Origin: a virus
Direction: 5' to 3' (one strand)
Virus record (IMG/VR): IMGVR_UViG_3300001450_000061
Span: 1 to 47,199 of that record
Length of the DNA: 47,199 bases
The translations under genes and the position numbers were made by a program. Below the pieces are notes generated by a model. The model saw only the letters and a list, made by a program, of their open reading frames with translations. It did not search any database and was not told the origin of the DNA. Of this stretch, positions 1-15,800 are shown piece by piece (position 1 is the first letter of the stretch; the number at the start of each line of letters is the position of its first letter).

Positions 1-1
1 C

Positions 2-805
2 GAAAACGGGAATGTGCACATCAATGTACCCGTTGGGAATGTGGAGGCAGGTGCTACAAATGGCAACCCCGCCTCAACACTGGCCCTCATCATCAAAGAC
101 GCACTTGAACTGACGACGGTTATCATAGGTGGGAACAGTCACTTTGGTGTTCCGGGTGCAAAGCGTGTCGCAGATGCATTCACTGTGACGACATCACAGC
201 ATGCCAACGGTCAACAAACTGTACGCATCGAAGATAAATTTCAATCAGAAATTTATTCAGTCACTCCCCAAGACCCTGATTTTAGAAATGCCTTTTCTCC
301 ATCAACTTTGTCAACTGGTTTGCCTTCCCGCTACTCTTTTGGTAAGAGTGCAGGCGATAAGGCACAAGACCTACTGGGCCTAATTTCCAATTCTCGTAAA
401 GAGTCCGACCTGCTACGGGGAATACAAATCCCTTACCACTCACTCGTACAGTCGAACGACATCACTCCTGTTGTGCGAAATCTGTTCTTGACCTATGGTA
501 AATTGACGCCTGCTGAAAAGGATTCCCGTAATAACTCTCGACCTGCTACCTTGCCTATGCGGGTTTCAAACACAGTCGGTGAGGATGAAAATGGCCGCTC
601 AACAGGTTTGCTCGCAAATCTTGTTGACGGACTGGCGGACTATTTTGGAGAGGCATGGGCTACACTTGCAGGTAAAAGCGCAGTCGGTAATCAAGGTGGC
701 CTGTCGGTTGTACCTACCAAATTACACATCAAGAAGGAAGGAGCCGATGGTACCTACCGATATGATTTACAACTGATGAGTGCTGACCATGTCATAGGGG
801 TGTGA
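2..805 (+). CDS. Probable virion structural protein, 5'-truncated by window edge
   Basis: The reading frame is open to the first bases of the window (codons from base 2), so the N-terminus lies outside and the GTG at 14 is probably internal. About 267 residues are visible. I do not recognise a family. The protein is rich in Ser, Gly, Asn and Thr, has no membrane segment, and ends in an alternating hydrophobic/polar stretch that looks beta-rich. The stop at 803-805 nearly abuts the next gene, whose ribosome-binding site (AGGGGTG) lies in this gene's last codons, so the two are translationally coupled. Position directly before the giant tail-like gene suggests a virion or tail component; that role is inference from context only. 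Confidence 0.6.
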   Translation, partial: ENGNVHINVPVGNVEAGATNGNPASTLALIIKDALELTTVIIGGNSHFGVPGAKRVADAFTVTTSQHANGQQTVRIEDKFQSEIYSVTPQDPDFRNAFSPSTLSTGLPSRYSFGKSAGDKAQDLLGLISNSRKESDLLRGIQIPYHSLVQSNDITPVVRNLFLTYGKLTPAEKDSRNNSRPATLPMRVSNTVGEDENGRSTGLLANLVDGLADYFGEAWATLAGKSAVGNQGGLSVVPTKLHIKKEGADGTYRYDLQLMSADHVIGV

Positions 806-807
806 GT

Positions 808-3800
808 ATGACTGTATCAATCGAACCAAGTCACGCCCTTTTCTTCAATGGTATCACCGATGGTGTCATTGTTCCTCAGATGACATTCAAGAACAACTTT
901 GGAGAACTACACACAGGTAGTGACTTGACGCATCAAAAAACACCAACTGCGTTGTCTGCCTTCACCATTGAGGCTTGGATTATTCCAGATTCCGGGGGCA
1001 TAGTCTGGGAACAGGAAAATGTCTGCCGCATTATTGTAGGAAGTCCGTCAAGCCCCGGACCTGCACACGCTCAAATCAAGTTGCGCAACATAGCCAACGA
1101 TGCTGAAAACACATTTACATTGAGCAGTGCACAAGCCGTTTCTGGTTTGGATGGCGATGTTGCTTACTGGGACGGCGTCACCTTCCCCCGTGCTGGCCTC
1201 GATGTACACGATACATTCAATGCACAGGACGACAGCAAGAATGACTTGACCGGGCTTAACCTCGGGCACCGGGAACTGCTTCAAGTGACATTGACTTTTG
1301 ACCGTACGATACTTTCGCTCCACATCAACGGAGATGTCATCGCATCGAAAACGCTTGACGAAGAACACGAACTGGCTCTTCATCCTACACAACTCAGCAT
1401 TGGTGGCACAGGAGGAGAATATCGTGGTACTATCGAGGCCGTGCACTGGAGCAGAGGAGCATCTGATGCTGGTCACGATTTGTCTTTGCCTGTCAAGAAC
1501 GACTCAACTCTCGGTCTTTGGCGATTTGAAGAACCTGTTGAACCCATTGCTACCAGTATTACGCTACCTTCTTTATCGGCTTCGACAGGAGCATCATCAT
1601 CCATTTCAATCGGTACCACATTGGCACAGACCTTGGTCGACGAGTTCACCGGACAAAGCGGTCTGACTTCGGTGAATCTGACCACCTCCCCTCAATCAAA
1701 CGGCTCGTACAGTGTTAAACGCTTTACCAGCGGGTCATCGACAACTGTCAGCGTACCACATGTACCGTTCAACCTGCTCATCAATCCACTTGGGTACAGC
1801 CAAAGCACGGGCATTCCCAACCGAGAAGCACCTGAGCGTGTACGAATCACCGCAGTGGATGCGTCTGCTGGTACAATGACCGTCGAAAGTATTCACTTGG
1901 ATTATGCAAGCAACGCCAGTACAGGCCGCAGAGGCTTGCTTATGGCACACGGCGCAGGCATCGGAGTCATTGTCACAGGTGATTGCTTGGTCGACGGGGG
2001 TACAGGAGAGCCGTATCAGATTGCTGGTACAGGTACACAGTTCTCGCATCGCCAAGGACAAGTTCTCATCGATGAAAGTGACTTTGAAAATCATGGATTA
2101 CTGTTTGCCCTAACAATGGCAACAACAGATAACGGGTATTCAAAGTTCTCTGCAACCACTCGTATGGCCGACAATTTCCTCATAGGTCACACAGGTCGAC
2201 ACACACTCAATCACATCCCCGGTCACCCGTTCATGGGTACAATGCCAACGCCCACAGCGGCTTATGTCGAACAGAGTGTTGATGCTGTTGCTCAGACAAT
2301 GGAAGCATCTTTTGCCGCACAGTACGCTGATTTGTCAGATGCTGTTCCACCCGGTAGTCCTGTTGTGTTCAATGACTTGTTTGGACCATACGATGTTTCA
2401 GGGTTGGCCTTTTCCTCTGTTCCGACTCAGGCTGTTGAAAACGGAATGGCCGGTGTCGATGATACTCAACGAGCCCTTCTTGCCATAGGTGGCGATGGCT
2501 TTGACGCAGAGCCATTTGCTTTGAGAAACATGGGCGATACTTCTCCTACGGGTGATGCACACACTCGTCACATGACTCCGTCCACTGAGTCAAGAGTGGC
2601 TATTCTCAAGGTACCCAGTCTTTCAGCATACGATTACGCTCCATTCGTACAGGTACATTACAACGCAATTGACTTTGCAGGTACGGGTATGAAGCACGCC
2701 GCTACGGGACGCTTGACTCATAATTATTCTTCCAGCGTGATTAAATTACAAAGCACAGAAGCCTTTGGTAAAACAGGAACTACCATTCGTGCCGATTACA
2801 TCAGCATAGCAGGAGAGGTGGCAGGTGCATCGTCTATTGCCGCTACGCTCGACCACAGTGCAAAGACAATTACTTTCGCCTCAGCACCTACATCAGCATT
2901 CCAAACCGCCGCTGTCACAGGCGCAATTGTCAATGTGTCGTTGCGTGGCAGTGCTCTTTTGGTTCAAAAAACAATTCCAAGTGGCAACACGCAATTGGCA
3001 TCTGGCGTTAAGATGGTTGACCTCATCCATTCAGACATATCTGCTGGAACAGCAGTTCTCTATGCACCGGGTGGTGTGCTGGAATTTGATTCCGACTCAT
3101 CTTTTTACATTGAGGATGGCGGCCTCATAGGCGATGATTCAGAAGGCACCATTGCAGAAACTCAGTTAGATGTGTCCCTGACTCCTAACAACTATCTGCC
3201 GCTACATTCAACCGACTCTGTACAAAAAGCACCGCAGGTAATTGCATCTGCGCTTTACGATAACACTGTTCATAAATCTTTTTTCCATAAATTGGTAATC
3301 TCAGCATCGGATAACGAACAAATTACACCGAATTTAGAAGCATCTGGGAACTTTCAAGCGGAGTTCAAGAAAGAAATCCGCCCTCGTACGGGTGTACTTG
3401 TCAACAATGGCGGAGGCTATTCCGCAACTGCTACTTCAATCACAGTCGATGGTGTTGACGCTACTACCAAATTCGGAGTAGGACTCAATGTGTACACCCA
3501 AAAGGGTCTATTGCTTGGTGCAATTACAAGCCTGTCTTCCACAGCCATTGGCATCAGCGCAGGTATTGCTGGCACAGTGACCGACAATGAAGAACTGTTC
3601 CATCAACCGTTGATGCAGGCTGTCAGTTCAACCAATCAAAGCACTGCCGTCAACGAAGTGTTTGACATCATAGGTCATCGTACAAAAAGCGGCCGAACTC
3701 GGGTTGTCGTACAGCCGTCTGACCGTCGCAGGTTCAGTCAACTGACAAAGATGCTGACAAACAAAGACGATTCAGAGCCCAACACAGTCACTGTTCAGTA

Positions 3801-6800
3801 TGTTGTTGGTCGTGGAAAAGTCATTGACTTTGATAGCAATGCTCAGAACGACACAGTCCTACGAGCACACGGGTTAGTTGCAGACGCTCTGTCCAATTCA
3901 GTACACATCAAAGGCGACGGAGCCCCTGACTCTCACATCGTGAAAGAAATCATGCCCGGTAGCCCTGTTGTCACCATGACCATGGGCGGGGTCGGACAAG
4001 GAGCGGTCAATACTAAGCCGACTTGGGACCCGAGTCCGACAGCCCGACTTGGCTGGTCGACTCGTAGGGACTGTACGACGAAGGTAAGTGCGCTTGGTAG
4101 CACCACCATTACAGTCGTACCGCTCAATAATAACGCCACTGACCTCGCATCATGGGGAACTTACTGCTTTCCAAAGGTAGGAAAAATCTTCCTGCAAAAG
4201 CCCGGAATCGAAGGGGCAGACAATCAGTTGTTTGCCTCAGCAGAATACGCTTCAAAGACAGGAAGCGTATTCACATTTGCTTCTGGTACCACACATTTGG
4301 GCTCAGGCAAATTCGTCCTCTTCGACGGCACAGAGGCCGCCTCGTTTGCAGATTGGAAGACAGGCACGGCAATCGCAATCGGCGGCTATTTGCAAGTGGA
4401 TGACAAGTTCAACGCAGAGTCAATTGCTCCTGACGGCACGACCATCAACGACAGGCTTTTTCAAACACTGGACACTGTACAACATGATTATCAGTTGGGC
4501 ACACAGTATGCCAGTACACGAGCCATGATTGAGTTCCCTCTGTTTGAGGAATTTTTCTTTGATGACCCTGACGCAGGTGTATTCCCCGGTCCTGATAACA
4601 GCATGAAGTTGCATCTTGATGCGACCTATACTGCCCCTACATGGGCACCCAACCCTGTTGGTCGAAGACCAAAGAGCGTGGCACCAGAAGACCCACAGGT
4701 CAACAGTGCATTTTCACTTCCTGTGTCCCAAAAGAAACACAAGCGAGGCACAACCATCAGTGCAGAGTACGACAGTTCTAACAGACGCATCTATGTGAAA
4801 GATGCAAGTCTTTTCCCAATACCCTCGGCCGCTCCTGTTGTCATAGGGGGCATTGGAGGCGCACTCAGGTTCCGTTCTGCCTTTACAAAGAATGGCGAGT
4901 GGGTGATTTACAGCGCAATTGATACGACCAACAACTATCTGACCGTTGCAGGCAATGCGGCGGCGGATGATGCATGGGCGTTCTCTTCCAACTTCCTTCG
5001 TGATTATCAGGTAGGCAGTCGAATTTCCCCTGCTCAAGGCATTCAAAACATGAATTACAAATCAATCGCTGACAATCCAACGCTGTCAAGTGCAGGGTTT
5101 GAACAGCGTTCTGAGTTCTATTACGACCGGGCAAATGTAATGACACAAGGTGGCAATATCGACTACGGATTGAAGCAATATGTTTCTGCTGTTGAGTTCC
5201 GTTCAGGACCAACCATAAACCCGCACCTACCTCATGTACAAAACAAAAGAGCCCGTGGCATTGTTGAGGCTTTCAGTAGTCCAAATCTCACGCTTGAATC
5301 ATCTGAAACATGGCCAGCGACCACCTCTCACAGCACACATGCATATCGAGTTCGCTACTACGATAACACTGCAAGTGCCTACAAGCATGCACACTACAAA
5401 ACACGCACAGGTAATGTGCTTTCTTTGATTACTATTGATAGTGGCTTTAACCCAAGTGCAGGTACAGAAATCACACTTGTTGATTTTCATGCAACTGGTT
5501 CAACGCTCCCTGCTACTTTGGACACACAACTACTCAATACCAAATGGGCTAATCCATTCTGCCCCGGTGGGCTCAGGGACGGAGATACCGTCTGGATGAA
5601 CATGCAATATACCAATCCACATTCAGTGGAGGGCTTGTTCTGTAAGAGCAGAGGTACGCTCAACGAAGGGCAGGTATGGACAGGTTTCCTCGGAGGAGCA
5701 AGTGATTTTGCAACCACACCTCGTGAAAGCATACCGATGGAGAATTTCTTGATTGGCAATTCCTGCTTGGAAACGAGCCGCAACTTTGTTCAACACATCA
5801 ACAAAACAATTGAGTTGAACTACGAAGCACTGGGGCTTAGTGCTACACTGGCTCCTACTGTGGCCTATCTGGACCCGTATCAGTGTACAGAAGACTATGC
5901 TCGTGTGTTGCTTTATGATGTCGCCCATGACCGTGAGTTTATTGCCTTCCAAGACCTTTGGATGCAAGTTCAAAGTAGTCCTGAAACAGCCGTGGTCAAA
6001 AGACCTCTTGATGTGGCCAATGGCTTCCCAAGTCAAGACAAAGAAACAGCCTCAACTGCTAAGTCTGAATTTATGGAAGCGGCTATGGCGCATAATAATT
6101 CAGGGCAACTCAATGTGACAATTGCCACACATGCAACAGGCTATCACAACCACATACCTAATGTCAGTGCAACCATGCCAAGAACAAATAATGCAGTCAC
6201 AGAATATGGCTCACCAGAAAGCACCCACTTACAAATTGACTCCTCTTCCGACGAGGTATCGACATTGTTTGATACCCCTGATGGTACACGGGTAGTCCCT
6301 GCCTTTTTGTCAATGAAAGGTATTCGGTCTTCGACTCTTGATTTGTCTGGACATGAAGAAAGTCGCCTGCAACATTTACCACATTGGAATCAAATGGATT
6401 TTGTACGCCGCCTCACTCTTGACTTTGGAGAAATAGGGGTCCGTCAAGGTATCACTGACATAGAAGCGGCCGCAAAAGAGGTTGTCCGCCGTATCAATCA
6501 GGCTGGAGCAAAAACAGGACGGACTCATGCTCGACGACCGGCTGACCAATTTTTGGGTGAGGCAGACAGGTTTGATTTAGGAAAGGGCCATTCAGCAACC
6601 AGCACCAATCCTCGCAAAGACCCTACCGCTCCACACCAAAAAGCAGACTTTGCCGCTACTGGTTCGACACACGACCCTGCTCCCTTTTGGAATTCTGATA
6701 CGGCCTTTGGTAGCCATGACCGAGGTACGCACATGGGCTACATGCGTGCTCACCTTGGCCGAGTCGTCAATAGCGCAGAAGGCAAGAAGGGCTACTCGAT

Positions 6801-9800
6801 TATAGTTCACTCGACTGTGCCCGGCGCATCTGGTCGCAACTTCTGTGCTTGGATGGATAACTCAAATGGTCAGGCTCCGTACAGACCAGAGTATCTCATT
6901 GGTCACGGAGGGCGTTTCCGCAACTACTGGTGCCAGCCAGATGAGATGGATGGTGAGAACATGCATCCTGCACCAATGCCAATCACTAAGTTTGGTCGTC
7001 CGTTTGCCCCAATCACTACGCTCCGAGAGTACATACCAATGGAGGAAGTCGATGCAGACTATCAAAACACACTCGACTTTGGTCCAGAAGTACATGGCTC
7101 GGGCGCAATCAACACTCACTCAACAGATGAGCACGCCACTGGTCGCAGTAGCAACACTATCCTCAATTCCAGTTTTGAGCCCAAGTCAGATGGGAAGGTT
7201 CTCGTCGAAGGTCTGCGAGTAGGAACACAAGCAAAGGCCCGAATCAACTTTGGCGGATTAACGCAAGCAGGCATTCCGGGTTGGGCACCTGATGCTGGTA
7301 AGTGGGGAATGGGAAGAGATGGCGCTTCCACTCGCTATGATTACATTTACGGTGACAAGGATTTGGTCCCCGGTACAAAACAACATGGCCTTGTCAACCA
7401 GAGCGGTGGTGGCTACATACCTGATGATGATATTCGACCCGACAAGATGGGTACAGGACAACTGTACGGCATCCGCATGGTCGACCATCGTGGAGATAGC
7501 CACACCATCAGAATGGCGTACAAGCAATATGGTGAGGCTTTGGGCAATTCTTTGACTCGTTTGCCACCTACATTGGACAACGAAGTCATCATTCACTTCG
7601 ATGACCGTGATGTGGGACAGGGTGGCTTCACCATAGGGAAGCACATCAGCGGCAAAGGTGATGTCTGTGGTCAGTACACTGGTGGTACAAAGCAATCCTT
7701 CCGTGGCAACCTTTGGAACACTTACAATTCACCTGCTGTGGGCATATCTGCTACCTTCCAAAAGGACGGCTCAAACGACAATTTCAAAATTGTTTTAGCC
7801 GCTCCGTACGGCACTGGTAGCAACTTAGCACACACGGATATTTTGGGCTATCTTGGTTTGCCTGACAGCGGGCTTATCCAACTAAACGATGTTGCTGGCA
7901 CAGCAAACAATGGAGAAACATACTACTACACGAGCCGCTCTCATTACGCCAAGGCTGGTGCTTCTGGTGTTCATTACCTGTACGGAGTAAAGAACATCGG
8001 TTCAGATTATTCCAGCGCAGTCACACGAATCTTTAGCCCTCGTATCAATTTCACTTCGCTCCTCACTGACGAAGTGATTGCGGCGGCAGTCAATCATGCC
8101 ATCAACATGGAAGACCCGAACACGGAAGATGTAGGGGCAACTTCATTCGACTGTACATCTTACTTGGCCCCAGACGGCAAGACGCTCGGAGAGTGGGGCG
8201 TAGCACCTGACGCTATACGCATCAAGGCACACAGTTCCAAACACAAGGTCACACCTCTGCGACACCTATTCCAATCGTCCGTCGGCAAAGATTGGGGTAT
8301 TCAAGCGGCGGCAAGCAATCTGGCAACAGGGACAAATCACTTGGGTGGCTTGACTGAGGCAGAAATCTTGCTTGGGGTCAGACTGGATGTAGGCTACATT
8401 CCGGCCACTGTTCTTCACATCACCACAAAGTATCGTGGACCCAATGCTAACACCGCAACCCCTGTACTTGTCGACAGCCTTAACGATTCTGTCAATGTCA
8501 AGCAGTGGCGTGACAATCTCAGAGGGGACACTTACATCCGCTTACCCGGTGACCGAATCACGCCGTGCATCAACACTGTGATGGTCAACATTGCTTCCAA
8601 AGATACAAGCACCACACCTGACCACTTGGTGCTTCCATCTAACGAGTATCTTTACCTTGCCATGACCCCGGCGTCTGACGACGCTAACGCTTGGAGCGAA
8701 GAGGTTGTCTTTTGGAGAGGTGACACAGACTGGGCCAGAGCGGTCAGCAAGGCAGGAGCCGCTGAAAACAAATTAAATTTGCTCAATCATTCGGCTGACT
8801 TTGTCACCAACCTTGCCGCCGACGATGTGCTTGTAGCCCACGCTAATCTTTTGAAATTCCATGACTGTGACGGCATTCGTACAACAGGTAGCCACCATGG
8901 AGAGCCATTCCTGTACTTCCGTGGTGGTCGTTCCAGTGTTGACAGGTGGGTACCTTTGTACTTTGGTGGTGGTTTCTCTGGAGTCACTCTTGACATTAAC
9001 GATGGAACACAAAACGATTATGAGGAATTTTACACTCACCCATACTCATCTGGACCGACTGGCTCTGCTGGTATGCAGAATGTAGGTGAGGCCGCTGGTT
9101 CCTATGCACTCATCGATACCAACGCTATGTTGGCTATGTTCCCCGGTACACCGTATCTTAACCAACACAACGGACAACATTATCCTCCTTTCTTTAACAA
9201 GGACGCTATGCTGAGTCCTGACTTGGATGGTGGAAATAACACGAACGCTTCTTCAACAGGAGTCACATACGCAGGTGGAGGAAAAACAGTCAACTGCAAT
9301 CGTCCAAGCCCAATCGTACTGCGCTTTTCCCATCCTCACGCACGATATTCGGCCAGTTCTATCAACACTGACGCTACGACTTATTTGGTCTTTGGTCCGG
9401 GGCAGGCTGTCCCTCACAACTTCCAGTCGTATGAACCTCAGTTGTCTGATATTATTACAACAGGAAACGGGTACAGTGCAGTACCCAGCACTCATCCTGC
9501 GGGTGAATCCTTCCTACCCAATCTAATTTCTCATGGTGGCAGTACGCTTTACGGCTTCTCTGCTAACCTACCGCCTACTAAAGAGTATCAAGCCAGCAAC
9601 ATATCAGGGTATAACTGGATTCTCAATTGGGAACCGACCAAGGGTATGCCTAATTCTCGCTTCTATGGGCAAGCGGCAGGTAAGGGGCGGTACTACGATA
9701 CGCACTTTGGCCCGAGTAGTCCTGTCGCTTATGCGCATCCTTTCGATGATGTGTTCAAGAATTACGCAGGTACTTTCATAGGAGCCATAGCCAACACCAG

Positions 9801-12800
9801 AGCGTCCAACAGCCTTTGGCACATGGACGGAGGCTATCACCCCGGTGGTCATTTCTTGGACAACCACATTATTCGCAATGTAAAAAATCCGTCATCAACC
9901 AATCGATTGGCAACAGGTAGTGGAGATACTCGTAATCCATCCGTTTTCCGTGTGAGTAGTGCGGTTGCTAAAGCCTATTCTCATGCAGACATTGATGGCA
10001 ATATCTTTGTCATCGATGCCACACGCTGTCAGAACGCAGAAGAACTGGCCGCAGTTCTTTCCGCAGGTATCAATACATTCCCCGGTATAGACCCTCTCAA
10101 GGCTATTGGTGGTACTTTCTTACCGACTATGCAACACGCAGGCAAGCAAGACCGCTATGGTTGGGTGGCCCTTGATGCAGTAGCAGATGGCTACACCGCA
10201 GAAGATGGTGCAGTTGCGACCTTACAGGCAGATGCTACTTTGCCAACCACATTACCTACATACGGTTGGTTGCGTGTAAGCAACGGTACTAAGTCTGCCT
10301 TTGCTCCCTATGTGTCTTACAGTGGCTCAACTTTCACGCTTGGTAAGAACGGTATCACAAATAGTACTAATTTGGTTGACCCCACAACAAAAGCGGCAAT
10401 AGCGGCCGCTCAGGTCAACGGAGATAATGGGCCAGTCAAAATCTATGTTTGGACTAAAGCGGGTACACATCAATACAACAACACGACTCAATCTCGTGAA
10501 CACATGACACAGGTGCACTTCAACGGCTTCATGGACGCAGTTGACCGTACCAAGCCCATAGGAGCAGTTGGTTGGGCAGGAGAGGCATATTCGTATCTTA
10601 ATTCGTACAACGGTACATCGATTGGCGGAACTAAATTCCCTGCTGGGCTCGGGGCTTGGCATCCATTCTTAGGCTTCGCTCCGTATGGCTCTGCTGAAAC
10701 CTGCTTGGCGTCTTCACCACCAATTGGTATTACAGAAACGCCTTCATCCTTAGCCAATGATTTTTGTGTACATGGTTTGTCCAGTCGTCATTTGGTAGCA
10801 GTCAGTCACGAAAGTGAATTGCCTCTCATAGCCAAAACAGACAGAGATGGCATCATTGCATCTGGTGATTGGCTTTCTGTCAAGGCAGACGGCAACATCT
10901 TGAGAGCAGGTACGCAGGCTTGGAACACAACTAAAGTCCACAACAAGAGCCGATATAACGCTCCTGCCACAGCAGGTCCTCATGTCGAGGCCAACATCCG
11001 AACAGGTACTGATTTCACAGCCTATCCGAATGTCGACACAGTTGCTTATCCAAATGCAAGGGTCACCTCAGCCAGCCATGTTAGTCGGGCAGACCCTTGT
11101 CAGAGTCCAACGGGAGATTTGTTCTGGGACAAATCAATCATGCCGACCAACCAATTACACACTCTGGCAGATTCTTTGGTACAGGAATGTGTAGGAGTCA
11201 GTTCTCGTGCGGAATACTATGGCACATCCGCAGGGCTATACAAGTATTACAACACAAAGAGTGCGGCTCGCAACTTTACAGAAGAACACATAGTATGGAA
11301 ACGAATGGACGGTGGCAACTTAACCATGCCTGCATCAAATGCTCGTGGCCTCGGTATGATACCTTGGACTGTCCGCAAAGACGGCGGGTCCTACAAGACA
11401 GTTGGAGAAAAGATTCTGGGCAATTGCCGATTCTCTTTTGAGTCGACGAACAGTGCTATGTTCCCAATCATCCAAGCACAAGAATTGAGCCATCCTCAAT
11501 TGGCACAGAAGCACATCAACGAAAAGGAAAACGCTCTGATTATACCTAACGAGCATTTGCAATTTGAAAGCGTGCAAGTTGTTGATGACACTGGTCAAGA
11601 ACATCGTCTTGAGGGTGGCAGTCCTTTGGGTACAGTCATCATGGATTTCAGGCATGTAAGTGACCGTGACATAGAAGGCTTATCCCCTGCTATCGCTGGG
11701 TCTGGCATATCACCCAACATGAAGATTCGACTACCAAACGCTGATGAAATCCCCGGCAACATCATTGTTCGACCGGGCTTTGACCGAATACAGGCTTACC
11801 AAAACGAAACCATGGGCTCTGGTGGTTTGATGCACCCTGCTCAAGCACAGCCATCTATAACTGATACATTCAAAGAAACCTACGATGGGCCGAGACTTTG
11901 GCCTACTTGGGAGAATAATGGCTGGGAACACCTGTCGCAAGACGGTACTGACCTTTCTGATGACCGCTTGGCGTTCCCTGCCAGTTCTTCAAAGGGCTGG
12001 GAGTCACATACTGACAATGCTCCTTTGAACACAGCATACGAACCACATGACCGCTCCTTGCAATTCCATGTGACTCGTGTAGGTGTGACAATGACGCACC
12101 GCTACGATGTTGATGAACTGACTTACAGTGGCTACTCGGGTGCTGAAATCACAGTTGGTAGTACACCGGAAGTTGCTACATGGGTGGCCGACGATGAGAA
12201 AAGCGGCGGTCGTTGGTTCTTACGAGTGTACGACCCTGCAACAAACAAGGGCGTGTTAGCCTCTTATACTGGCAAAGGAACCAATAAATTTACAGGTGTT
12301 GTGTACAGTCCAGACTTTGTTTCTTTTGTGACTGGTAAGACCGGACTCAAGGTTGTACCATCGTACTTCATGCCTGCCGGTAGCACTCGTTTCTTTGCTT
12401 CTCGACGGTTGCGTGACCATAGCGAATACAGCGGGGCCAGCCCAGACATGAAGACTATTGACTGGTCGGCAGTTAATGGAACTCCCTTCACTGCTCTGAG
12501 TGCGCCCAAGATGACGCCTATGCCTATTCCACGCATGGGCCATCATTATGTCACACCAACAATGGCTTTGATGCCGGGGCACTATGCTCATCCTGCTTAT
12601 CAACGCCTTTACGACCTTGGCCAAGCAAATCAAATTACAACCTCTTCGACCTTTGAGGATGATATGTCAAGTCAGTACAGCGGCGCTGACTTACTTGAAC
12701 GGCTTAATCGTCGTGACCCGCTGGTTTGGTTTTCAGGAGCATCCGCCCCTCACGGCCCGTCCGACATACACGGTGGGGCATTCACTCTTTTGACTGAAAC

Positions 12801-15800
12801 CAAAGTCAAATTCGACGGCTACGGGATAGCCGCATCGAAAGGTAGTGCAGGCACGACAAATTCACAGGGAGGCCACTCCATTGTGTTAGAGGCGGCTGGT
12901 TCTTACACTCTCAACAATCATTTCCCAGACCCTATGGAAGTTGGAGCATATCAGATTATTATTCAGCCAAATGTGTTCAAGCAACAATTCTCTGGTTATC
13001 ACAGCAATCATTCAGACGCAGTGGAGGCCCCCTCGGAATCTGGCACTAAGGTCACAGAATTGACTGGTCAGCAGGTGAACACCGTGGTCGCCATTGCTCA
13101 CGACGATGGAAGCAATACGAACGGAGCCTACACCTTGATTCTGGCAGAAGCAACCATGGCAGATGTCAGAGGTTGTGAAATCATGCTCAATGAAATCATG
13201 CTCGACCTTGACCCTGATGCCTCAAGTCAATTCACAAACCTACCTCCATTGGCTAACTACAACTCTCTCGGAGTGGAAGAAACTACATCACCTGCGTTTA
13301 GTAGGCGCACCTTACCTTATCATCCCAACATGTTCATTCAAACTACACCCGGATTTACACTTACAGTGCCTTGGTGGGCAATGTTGCACAAGGATGGAGC
13401 AACCGCATCCGCCGCCACTTATTTTAGGCACCTTGAATGGCATACTCCTGACCACTACTACCAGATGAACAGGGCTACCTTTGGTGCGGTAGGCGCTCAA
13501 ATCACACTTGCTGGTTATCCTACATGCTATCCTGACATTTACGCAGAGCACTATCGTGTTCGTTCTCTTAACCCCAATGCTAAGGTCACAGCCTCATCTG
13601 CTGGAGGCAGTACAGTCAATGTGGATAATGCGGAACTTTTCCCAGTCAAGGCATACTACGGAGAGGTTTTGGAATACACAGATGCTAACGGAGAAAGGCA
13701 GACGGCCACCTACACAAACCGAACAGGAACATTAGCGCACGCTACTCTCGGAGCACCTACGCAATTTCAAGGCGTCACAGAAGTGACTCCTCTTTTCTTT
13801 GATAACTTGACTAACGGTACAATTATTCGTTTGAGTGGGCCTTATGACAATCGAAGGGCAGATGAAATTTTCACCAATTCGCTCGTAAGTATGACCACTC
13901 GGGTTATGCCACAGACGATGAACGGGACTCGTGACACCAATAGCCTACACCTTGCCGATGCTTATTTGTGCATGTGGCATCCAAACTTAGGTCGTCCGTT
14001 CACCTACTACTCCGATGACAACAGCAGAGGGTTCTATGACAAGAACGGAGCAACAGACACACCTGTTCTCAAGAAAGGACTCAACAATGTCCCTGAACAC
14101 TTTGAAACAATTCACTACAATGACTTCTTCTATGCGGCATCTAAGGGCCCGTTCGTATTTGGAATGAATTGGGTTAGGCCACCCACCTCGGTCACCGACA
14201 CATATTCACTTCAAAAAATATCTGATTCCGTAGGTACGACTGCCAACCGAAGAGGTATAAATTTCCAAATGATTGCAAACACGACTACATGGATGACGGG
14301 TATTCGTGTGGTCGGAGATGACATCATTGTTTCCAATCGTGGACACAACAACGACTACGATACTGATAACATCTTATTTTCTAAGATTGACATAGCAAAT
14401 ACCAACGGTACATACGACCAACAGAGTTCAGGTATAGGCGACTCAGACATGAGCAGTTGTGATGGCTTTGACTTAGACCCAACCGGTACAAAAATGCTCA
14501 TCGCTGGTTTCCATGATACTCACGGCGTAAGAAGTGCAACGCTTTCAACTGCATTTGATTTAACAACTATTTCGCTCACTGGTTCCCTAAAAGCATCGGG
14601 TGGCAATGGAGTGAGAGCAGTATCATGGAACAATGATGGGAGCAAGTATTACATGGCTTATGCCTCCACTTTGCGACAATTTACTGCGGCCAGTGCTTAT
14701 GTGGTAGCAAGTGGCGACTCAGAAGGTAGTTCTGCCTCAATTAGTGCAGGTACAATCAGCGATATACTGTTCAATTCGGATGGTACAAAGATGTGGCTGA
14801 GTGGGGCGACTGGCTATGTCCGAGAGTACACACTGTCGACGCCTTACGATACTTCCACTTCTTCTTTGGATGTCACACTTGATTTGAGAACTTATTTCCT
14901 TAACAAGTCAGCGTCAGTTTCTCAAACCAATAGCGATGCTACACCTTGGATTTCCGGTATTGATTGGAGCGATGATGGTACGAAGTTGTATGTTTCAACG
15001 CTTTGGGGTGTAATTGACGATAGTAAGATGGATAACAATCCAAGCCCGTCGACCGTCAATGGTGTTGACGGAGGCTCAACCACTAACCGTTTCCCTATCA
15101 TGGAAATCAGCATTTCAACCACTTCTATTGTTGGTGGAACCGGTGCATCCAGTACTGCCGCAGAAATAGATTCCAACCCAAATCTTTCGCACCAAGGAGG
15201 CACTATTGGTTCGGACAAATACAATTTCGCAGGCTATTGGCCGGGTGGTTCCAGAGGAGGAGCGGGCTCCAGTCGTTTAGATGGTTTCCTTGAAACACTC
15301 ATTGGATGGGGCGGGAAGTTATTCGGAGTTGACTGTGTGAGTTTCCACGACAGTACTGGTCTTGAAGAGCGAACATACGCACAAATGACAACAGCGTCGG
15401 ATGATGCCCGCAACACTTGTTTTGGCTACCGCTTTGCTCTGCGTCAACCATTCAACCGCCCACGCTGGTCCCCCTATGTCCGAGGCTACTTAGAAGTGGC
15501 TAACGCCAATGCTTTGCTTGGTTATTACCACGGTCCATTTATTCAACAAGACAACAAAGATGACGGTTGGGTGGCTGACTCAGACTATCCTGCTACCTAC
15601 ACAGGTGTACTGGAACGACTTACTCAAATTAGTGCGTTGCTTAATCAGGACCAATTAGGTCGTCAAGTCAGATACAGCGACGGACGCAGAATGACCCGTG
15701 CTTTTGGCTGTCCTGTTCGTACAATCCGCAACTCGTCCAGTGTACGAAGAATGTACGCAGGTGACAGGGCAGGCTTAGAAATTGCAGAGATTGCTCAAGC

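Noticed and set aside
802-810. GTG 802 as start of the giant protein
   Set aside because: AGGGGTG would overlap this start; its spacing fits ATG 808.
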